DNA from: Pelargonium nanum
Taxonomy: Eukaryota > Streptophyta > Magnoliopsida > Geraniales > Geraniaceae
Reading direction: 5' to 3'
NCBI GenBank assembly: GCA_036897485.1
Contig: JAYMTF010001095.1
Coordinates: 1-26,402 of the forward strand
Length of the DNA stretch: 26,402 bases
The notes beneath the pieces were generated by a model. It searched no databases, was not told the origin of the DNA, and saw nothing but the letters and a program-made list of their open reading frames with translations. A program made the translations under genes and the position numbers. Shown here piece by piece: positions 19,704-26,402 of the stretch (position 1 is its first letter; each line of letters opens with the position of its first letter).

Positions 19704-20185
19704 TTTTTTTTACCAAGAAAGATACGAACTTTTATTAAGCGGAACCACCCAATGTAAGTACAAAGCTAGAGAACCAATAAAAACATAAATAACAACCTGA
19801 CCAAGAACTGTAAGAAAACAAAACATATGAAATAACAAAACTAGAAATAGAACCATAACACCCAATGTGACTTCCAAGACCGCCCAAAACTTCGAGAACC
19901 ATATTCGATAAGAAGATCAAATCAGGGGCACCGGTATACACCTCCCCCCGATTTGCCGAGCCATCTTCTCTTCCCCACTGCACCTACTCTGAACCGGGTA
20001 GCCTGTCCAACTGATGCCCCATGGCCCAGTTCCACCACGGGAGCCTAGTCCTGCCCACCTCAAAGATTTTGGCGAGCCTGGGAACCCAGGTTCGCCTCTA
20101 ACCCGTTTTTTGGTTGTACCATCTCACTCCCTCCTTCCAAGTCAAGATCCTGCATGGTTAAGCCCCTTTTCCTTTTGAAAACTGT
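19704..20185 (-). mobile_element. LINE-type 3' end fragment
   Basis: Read on the minus strand, the segment ends GCTTAATAAAAGTTCGTATC, TTTCTTGGT and then an A-run (plus-strand T-run 19704-19711). This is a typical plant LINE 3' UTR and tail. The upstream part (19980-20185) is GC-rich and may be the end of a degraded ORF or another repeat; no domain could be recognised. It contains a near-perfect hairpin at 20071-20096. Confidence 0.5.
20071..20096. repeat. Short near-perfect inverted repeat
   Basis: GGCGAGCCTGGG and CCCAGGTTCGCC form 11 of 12 pairs around an AA centre, within the LINE-like fragment. Confidence 0.85.
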
Positions 20186-20930
20186 TACCGAATTTGCACA
20201 ACTATTTAATGTTGGTTTATAATTGCTTCTTCTCTTTTTTCAAAACAAAAAGCAAATTACTAAACCATAGGGTAAAATGTAAGAAATTAGAATTTAAGCA
20301 TCTTTTGTAAGGCACAATGCAACGATAGTTGTTATAAAATGCAAACGCTAAAAATTGGATGGGGTGGGGTCCAATAATTTTGACTAGTCAAGTTGTGTCA
20401 AATGAGGCAGGGACAAGATTTAACATCGTCCTTCCAACCACCACCAAAAAACAATATGTAAATCAAATATATGTATTCAATGTCTACGCTTAGATTTAAC
20501 ATCGTCCTTTGATTTTCATTCCAAATTTGTACCAAATAATAAGACAATCTACTGTTATAACACTGTTTTTGGTGATAAACTTATTTAATTTTAAAAAGAA
20601 ATGACTATTCGTTTATAAAATTTTGACATGGAGCTTCTAATTTACAAAATATATTTTGCATATAATGCATTTTGATTCCGTTAAATCATTAATAATTAGC
20701 ATGTTGTATTTTATTTGTAAAAATACATTTGAATATGATCCATTTTGGATATGGTTGAGTCACTAATAATTAACGGGTTATATTTTCTTTATTGATGCAC
20801 TATTTTATATAAATTATATTTGAGATATGTAACAATGATCTACAAATAATTTAAGTGACGCTTTTAAAGCGCTTCTGTAGTTGCTAATTCAATTTGGAAT
20901 TCTCTCTTCATTCTAAAGGTTATGTGTCTT
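20186..20930. other. AT-rich intergenic DNA with small repeats
   Basis: No gene is seen. AGATTTAACATCGTCCTT occurs exactly twice (20416-20433 and 20492-20509). A diverged 73-bp tandem pair lies at 20661-20733 and 20734-20806, sharing CATTTTG, TCA-TAATAATTA and the GTT-TATTTT blocks. Confidence 0.6.
20661..20806. repeat. Diverged 73-bp tandem repeat
   Basis: Two adjacent AT-rich units align at TATAATGCATTTTG / TATGATCCATTTTG, then TCATTAATAATTAGC / TCACTAATAATTAAC and GTTGTATTTT / GTTATATTTT. This shows an old duplication. Confidence 0.7.
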
Positions 20931-20949
20931 GTCAACAGTGTATGAATTA

Positions 20950-21149
20950 ATTCAACAGGTCATGTGTCTTGTCATGTGAATCTTGACCATCTTACCCGCG
21001 GAAGCAAAGCGTTTATTGAACTTGCCTTAGGAGGTTATGACGTTGCTGGAGAGGTTACGGTACCAAGTCTAGGTCAGCCCTTCGATGGTGCACACAAATA
21101 TCCTACAACGGCCGTATTGCATTTCATTTGCCACTGCATTTTAATGTAA
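20950..21149 (+). pseudogene. Unidentified coding-like fragment
   Basis: A plus-strand frame ending at 21149 has a more protein-like composition than the flanks: LTRGSKAFIELALGGYDVAG, then EVTVPSLGQPFDGAHKYPTT. It is preceded by AATTCAACAG, which could be a splice acceptor. I recognise no domain with confidence. It could be a lone exon fragment captured by a transposon, or chance. It is unlikely to belong to the downstream oxygenase, whose own ATG and leader are clear. Confidence 0.3.
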
Positions 21150-21210
21150 ATGACAATTTAGTCGTTTAACATTTTAATTAACAGTGTTATTGATAAAATA
21201 GATGAAAAAT

Positions 21211-21218
21211 TATAAAAG
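21211..21218 (+). promoter_or_regulatory. TATA box of the 2OG-oxygenase gene
   Basis: TATAAAAG lies 115 bases before the ATG at 21326, giving a plausible leader of about 80 bases. The short direct repeat AACTGTAGGGGC occurs twice between it and the ATG. Confidence 0.5.
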
Positions 21219-21325
21219 GTAAGTACTAGTAGATATATGTGGTATATTTGTAGATAACCTGATGAACTGTAGGGGCAAAACTGTAGGGGCTGGATTCCCC
21301 AAATTGTGAAAATATAGCGAGAAAA

Positions 21326-23537
21326 ATGGCGGAGGCAGGAACGAAAAAGAGAAAGATGGCGGAGAGAAGAGGAGGTGCAGCTGCTTCTAATGGACCCAAC
21401 TCATCGAATTGGCCTCTCATCAAACCCAAACCCAATCTGCAGATTTGTCGCCTCAAAGATTTCGATCTCTTCACAGTACGATTCTCTCTCCTTTTCTATG
21501 TTACCAAATTTCACATCTTTTTGCTATATTGCTATCGTTTCTCTTATATTTTCACATGCGTATTTTTCCTTAATGGGTATGCTTTGGTTGGTTCTGTATC
21601 TCACAGTTCATCTTTTGAGTTTGTTAGCTCGAAACTGCAATCAAATTCAATTTCATCAGTTTGAAAGATTAAACTATCTCATCTTGTTGGGTAGTCATAG
21701 AGAATTTTGGATAGTTGAGATCAAAGTTGACTTTGTTTTATGGGTCTTGTGTGCATCATTCAGAAGCTTGGCATTAATTGAATCTTGCCTAGGAGGTCAT
21801 GGTTCAGATTGAGTTTGAATGTATGTGACAAAATTAAGTGAAAATTACAGCATAATAGTCAGTTTGGTTACACTTTTTTTAAACCTAGTCTCATTCAATT
21901 TGAGCATGGATGTGGAAGGTAGATCTTGATAAGCATTGAACAGTCTTGTTTGCAATGGCATGGGTAAGTTACTGTGTTATAATTTCAAGTCTCTAACTAT
22001 GATACCTGAAATTGTTGAAGAAAAATTCAAACAAGAATGTCATTTACTGCAGCATCTTATCCTTTGTTGGATTTACTGTTGCTAGTTGAACCCTCCAAAT
22101 TGGTTTTAACTATTAGTATGAAGAAAGTCTTGTTAAAGTATCCCGCATTGACAAAATTTTATATTTTGGAATCACTTAATATACTAGTTAAGCCTTTCTC
22201 CACCTACTATCCTAAATTCCTATACTTTTGTGTTGGAGTATAGTTTAAGATGACATCGGAGCTCGTTTGGTTGAGTCTAGTGACATGTTTGTGTTTCCTC
22301 CCTATTATATCTTGGCACTAGGGTTGGATTGTAATATAACAATTATAAATAACGGGGGTGAAATAAAATTTCAAAATGATTAGTTAATCTTGTGATAATC
22401 AACATTTGGGTTCTGTATTGCTATGTTTCTTTGGCAGCTATAGATTTGTGATCCATTTCAATTTTGTTAGATCTTTGTATCATTAATTAATTTCTTGTTC
22501 AAACTTTTTGGTTCTAATAGTACTATGGCTTTGTTCAGATTCACAATTTCTTCACATCCGCTGAATCAAAAGCATTTGTTAAAGCTGCAGAGTTGATTGG
22601 TTTTACTCACCAAGGGAGTCTTGGTCCAACAAAAGGCGAAGCGTATCGAGATAATGATCGAATTTCTGTGAATGATCCTGTTCTTGCAGATACTATATGG
22701 GAGTCTGGACTTGACAAATTATTTTCTGATATTAAAATCCGTGGGAAGGTTGCAGTTGGTTTGAATCCAAATATCAGATTTTACAGGTTGGTTTTGATTT
22801 TCTGCCTTAAAATCCATGCTTCTCTCTTATATGCTTATTGCAGAAGTACATAGCTTGCCTGTTTGCTTAAGAGTTTCAAGCTGCAAACTAGCACATAGAG
22901 TTTTATTGTTTTTTATTTGGTCAACCTCAATAGTGTTCCTGTAACTTGCAGCAATAGATTCCCTAATGGTTCCTCAACTTATTTTCACCATCCATGTGCC
23001 ATGAAGTTCTAAAATAATTTTGGATGCACTGATTTACCTGATATTCAGGTACAAGGTTGGTCAACGCTTTGGACGGCATATTGATGAAAGCAATGATCTT
23101 GGAGGGGGGAAGCGTACCCACTATACGTTATTAATATATCTAAGTGGTGGTCAGAAGACCGAAGCTAAAAATAATATCAGCATCCCCAAGGATACTTCTT
23201 CAGAGCCTCTAGTTGGAGGAGAGACTGTCTTCTATGGGTCAAGAAATCGCATCGTTGCTGAGGTAAATTTATTGGTTCTCTCTCATTATGTAATATAGCC
23301 TTCATTTTTATTTCCTGGCCTACATTATTTCTATTTTCCATCTGTCTTAGCTTTGTGGTAACACTCTGTGGAATGTGCACTGTCTTATAAGTTATAACAA
23401 CTTTGACTATATAGGTGGCTCCTATGGAAGGGATGGCTCTCTTGCATATTCATGGTGATAAATGTTTGTTGCATGAAGCCCGGAATGTCGCAAAGGGTGT
23501 TAAATATGTTTTTCGATCCGATGTAGTTTTTGCTTGA
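21326..23537 (+). CDS. 2-oxoglutarate/Fe(II) dioxygenase, prolyl 4-hydroxylase-like (4 exons, 244 aa)
   Basis: Exons are 21326-21475, 22539-22786, 23049-23262 and 23415-23537 (150+248+214+123 nt), all GT-AG and in frame to TGA. The product has a short, basic N-terminus (KKRKMAERR) and a double-stranded beta-helix 2OG oxygenase domain from about residue 50 to the end. Fe(II) ligands are visible as H143-x-D145 in GRHIDES and H224 in LLHEARN. K234, ten residues after H224, matches the 2-oxoglutarate-binding Lys of prolyl 4-hydroxylases. Other conserved blocks are RDNDRISVNDP, KVAVGLNPNIR, RTHYTLLIYLSG and VGGETVFYGSRN. No signal peptide or membrane anchor is seen, unlike ER/Golgi plant P4Hs that modify cell-wall proteins, so a cytosolic or nuclear site is likely. 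The substrate is unknown. Intron 1 is 1063 bp. The start at 21326 is chosen because it is the first in-frame ATG; an in-frame Met at residue 11 is an alternative. Confidence 0.9.
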
Positions 23538-23936
23538 TGAGTTGCTCTCTTATACTAAGGAAGGTTAGCCATTTGTTTTAGGTTTATGTCTTTTTATTAT
23601 CTTTTGAATTCATCCATCTTTGATTTGTTTGTGAAAAGCTCTATGATCCATGGATACCATTTGCCTTTCACCTTCAATTAATTGTACCATTACCAATCAT
23701 TATACTATGAAATATTTGGTGTTGTGGTGCTTGGTGATTTTTTTGGATTGAAATGGTAAGCATATGGAAGTTTGATAGCATATTTGGCATACATGCTACC
23801 CCAATCGTAACATCCTTTCAGCTTTCTTGTTTGAGAAAACTCATTTGGAGTCATGTTTTCAAAGTAATATGTCTGAGATGGCTTGAGAAGGTGAAAATTG
23901 GTTTATAAGTATAAGTTCAGTTAGGCTCTCCTTTTC
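23538..23936 (+). other. 3' flank of the oxygenase gene
   Basis: Probable 3' UTR and AT-rich flank. No gene is seen, and no canonical AATAAA was recognised. Confidence 0.5.
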
Positions 23937-24720
23937 TTATTCATAAAACATGTAATACAAAGGAATATTCAAGGGTGAGACAAGAAAGAATCCAAGATGT
24001 GATAGAGAGAGTGAACCAATTTGACATCCAAGGGAGTTTTTCATGACTTGGGAGGTTGCAGGTTCAAAGACTAGGTAAATCAGTTTTGATTTGTTGAAGT
24101 TGACCCTGAGACCTAAAGCCAGTTCAAAACACTGTAGTAGTTCTCTGATGTATACTGACTCTGAAGCATTTGTTTCCAGAAAAAGAATTGTATCATCAAC
24201 AAATTGAAGTTGAGAAATGATGCAATCATGACCAATCTTAACACTTTTGGATTTTCCTAGTGCAGTGACTTTGGAAATAAGCAAATGGAGAGCTTATGCA
24301 GATAAGTTGAAAAGGGAGGGTGGTAGAGGACAGCCTCACAGCCTCACAGATGTAAGAAATCCATTAACCAAAACTGAGACAAAAGAAGGAAGACATTTTT
24401 GAATCCATGTTCTCCAAAATGTACCAAAACACAGAGAGAAAAGACAGTGGTCAAGAAATCTCCAATCAAGCTATCACTACTGGTTTTGACCTGTTCTTTT
24501 TTATTTATGAAATTACCTCATTTGCAATAATCACTATACCCAATATTTGTCTATCTTGAGCTCCAAAAAAAAAATGTCTATCTTTGACTAAACCTGACTG
24601 ATCATCGTTAAATAGAGAATAAATAACTGTGTTAAGCCTGGAAACAAGAAATCTTTATAGTAGTTTATACGTAGAAGAGACTATGCTGATAGGTCTAAAG
24701 TGTTGGTTTTAAGAACATTT
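23937..24720 (-). pseudogene. LINE reverse-transcriptase fragment
   Basis: Read on the minus strand from about 24720 leftwards, successive RT blocks appear in shifting frames. They are DFRPISIVSSTYKLL with an internal stop, a run ending IVIIANEVIS, then DWRFLDHCLFSL, FWRTWIQKCLPSFVSVLVNG and GCPLPPSLFNLSA. Next comes IISQLQFVDDTILFLE, where the catalytic block is FVDD in place of FADD, then ELALGLRVNFNKSKL and LGCQIGSLSLSHLGF. Then homology stops. These are RT domains of plant L1-type LINEs. Frameshifts, stops and a duplicated CAGCCTCA near 24334-24351 inside the RQGCPLSP block show it is inactive. It lies antisense to, and about 400 bp beyond, the oxygenase gene. Endonuclease and RNase H regions are missing. 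Confidence 0.88.
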
Positions 24721-24899
24721 TGTAGGTAAAATCTCTTATGCTAGGTTAGCATCTTATAAACTAATAGATTCATTTTGAACTAAAACACGCCAACTATTTA
24801 ATCTATAAAAGATTAGTACATTTTATGAAAGCGGGAATTTATATTTGAAACCATGTAATGCTACCAAAAAAATTATAAGCCAATATCTTGAATAGTGAC

Positions 24900-25650
24900 A
24901 CTATATGTGGTACCTAAGTGTCAAGTTCTCATCACGCGATCTCGAAACTTGCTCCTAAAGTGCGCTCTCGTAGAATTGCTTGCGAAGCTTGCCCTACGCT
25001 TATGAAGCTCTACGGTGAATGTGCCTATTAGGCTTCCTTTGTCGCAACAAGGGCCCTTTGTCACGGCGAGATGGAGCTACTAGCAACACGTCGCCGTATC
25101 AAGAAGTCCACATCGCGACAAGAAGGAGCCAAAAAATGTTTCGTTGCAACAAAACAAGTTGTTTTCATCTTTCAAGTCGTTCGATCATTTTTTTCATTCG
25201 TCGGGTAACTTTGGAGACCCCGAGAAAATCCACAACACTTAGTCAACATTAAGGGTTCTCAGTTATCCACTTTGAGTCACTTTAAGGTCCCTGATTCGAA
25301 GGGTTACCTCAAAAGCTCCTCCTCTCACTGAAACTTCATCAAGACATTTTATTCCGCTCGAACGTTATGTCACCACCTAAAATGACAAAGGCTTCTATAA
25401 ATTTTGATCATCCTCGCGATGCTTGAGTGCACAAGCTCTTTGACTCGCATGATGCATGCAAACGGTGCACTCGAGAAGCTAGAGCATAACCCACAATTGA
25501 GCCGAGAAAGCGAATCCCACAGTGTCAACAACCAACCACACATCAGCACATTGCGAACATTTTTTTGTGAGGATACACACCCTTTTCTTGGTAAGAGAAA
25601 ATGGCCCACATTCAAGACATTAATTGCTCTAATATACTTTCTCCCTTTAA
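24900..25650 (+). mobile_element. Degenerate LTR-retroelement-like DNA
   Basis: A GC-richer tract has phrases like those in the 17050-18550 region. The clearest is CTTGGTAAGAGAAAATGGCCCACATTC (25578-25604), compared with CTTTGGTAAGAGGAAGGGATCCCACA (about 18298-18323). No coding domain survives. Confidence 0.35.
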
Positions 25651-26218
25651 AACGCTATCTAATTTTTGTAATTTCTTGTAGAGACTTATTCTTACACCAA
25701 AGGAGGTATCTCAAAAATACATTTTAAGTCTTTGTTAATGGTGTGTATAAGTCACATATTCTTATCGAGATGCGAGAAAGTAAGGAGTAAATTTGCACTT
25801 TAACATTTTTACGAAATTTCTGAACACATGGACAAGACGACAAAGATATCTAGTGTGTCTGATTGATCGAGTCAAAACAGAAGCATTAGTTTGTTCTATT
25901 GTCGGTAACGACTTGAAAGTCATTGTTCCCTTAACCTCGAAGGACCAATCATGGCCTCTTCCTCGAGGGTTTTCCTTACATAAAAACGTGAAAAAATAGG
26001 AATGAGAAACTCATTACATCTATCTTATACGGAAATCAAATTGCAAAATGAACTAGTGTTCTAATCCAAAAGCCAAATATCATCAATAAAAAATTCTTTC
26101 GTATTCCCAAACCAAAATCTCTAATCCTAACAAAACCTAGAAATGAATTTCCTATTTCAGTTTCTCATTCTTAGTTCAAACTTAAAAACTTAATCTAAAC
26201 GGCACCTTATTTCTAGAC
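25651..26218 (+). other. Retroelement-like and AT-rich DNA
   Basis: The block 25800-25990 ends in CCTCGAGGGTTTTCCTTACATAAAAACG, a phrase reminiscent of the U5 part of Copia LTRs. The open frame covering it (25793-25999) matches no protein family I know. The rest is AT-rich. Confidence 0.3.
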
Positions 26219-26331
26219 AACAGCAAGACTTTAGGCAGCTGCGTTTGAAGCCAGAGGTGAAGACTGAAGTGGTACCCACTGTGACAGCTCAGCAGCATAC
26301 CGTAACCAATGCAGCAGGTCTAAAAAGCTAG
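26219..26331 (+). other. Coding-like segment at the right edge, unassigned
   Basis: After a possible acceptor (TTATTTCTAGACAACAG) the plus strand reads QQDFRQLRLKPEVKTEVVPT and continues, Thr/Gln/Ala-rich, to a TAG at 26329-26331. GC content rises here. It may be a terminal exon or a captured gene fragment; no upstream exon is identified in this window. Confidence 0.2.
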
Positions 26332-26402
26332 ACAGAAAGAATTGGGACCCACAACAACCCATCGCCTCCAAAATAATTAACCACGCCCAGACCTTTAGGG
26401 AC

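Noticed and set aside
21375-21812. 145-residue plus-strand frame over oxygenase exon 1
   Set aside because: It is out of frame with the conserved protein and runs into the intron.
1-26402. CRISPR array, prokaryotic operon, or integrated virus
   Set aside because: No regular spacer-repeat array was seen. The genes are intron-bearing plant genes, and the RT and RNase H remnants match LINEs rather than pararetroviruses.

Overview
The window is plant nuclear DNA, most likely from a core eudicot. It has AT-rich intergenic DNA, GT-AG introns and degraded retroelements. Three intact protein-coding genes can be reconstructed exon by exon, and all three belong to plant gene families. I cannot name the species.

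Layout from left to right. Positions 1-93 are a GC-rich edge that may be the first codons of a gene running off the left side. An orphan LINE RNase H fragment lies at 1480-1800. A four-exon minus-strand gene (2385-4855, 627 aa) encodes a TRM/LONGIFOLIA-type protein with a VARLMGLD motif and a C-terminal DUF4378 domain. Its third exon holds a 99-bp in-frame tandem duplication and two perfect inverted repeats. Positions 4856-8485 are intergenic and include an LTR-like promoter segment (about 6990-7320). A seven-exon minus-strand MIKC-type MADS-box gene of the SOC1/AGL42 clade (8486-15182, 205 aa) has a 4.2-kb first intron. Its second intron carries a 99-bp tandem duplication with CACGTG boxes. 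Upstream of it lie a MITE (16495-16825), an LTR-like region with a 29-bp minisatellite (about 17050-18550), a possible tRNA-derived SINE (19120-19322) and a LINE-type 3' tail (about 19704-20185). A four-exon plus-strand gene (21326-23537, 244 aa) encodes a soluble 2-oxoglutarate/Fe(II) dioxygenase with prolyl-4-hydroxylase-type active-site residues. An antisense LINE reverse-transcriptase pseudogene follows (23937-24720), then degenerate LTR-retroelement-like DNA to the right edge.

The three genes are not an operon and no shared pathway is evident. Family knowledge suggests cytoskeleton and growth control (TRM-like), flowering or organ-senescence control (AGL42-like MADS) and protein hydroxylation of unknown target (2OG oxygenase). 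I saw no CRISPR array, rRNA, clear tRNA or viral genome. The most notable features are the two G-C-rich perfect hairpins inside TRM-like coding exon 3, the G-box-bearing duplication in the MADS intron, and the soluble, apparently non-secretory P4H-like enzyme.
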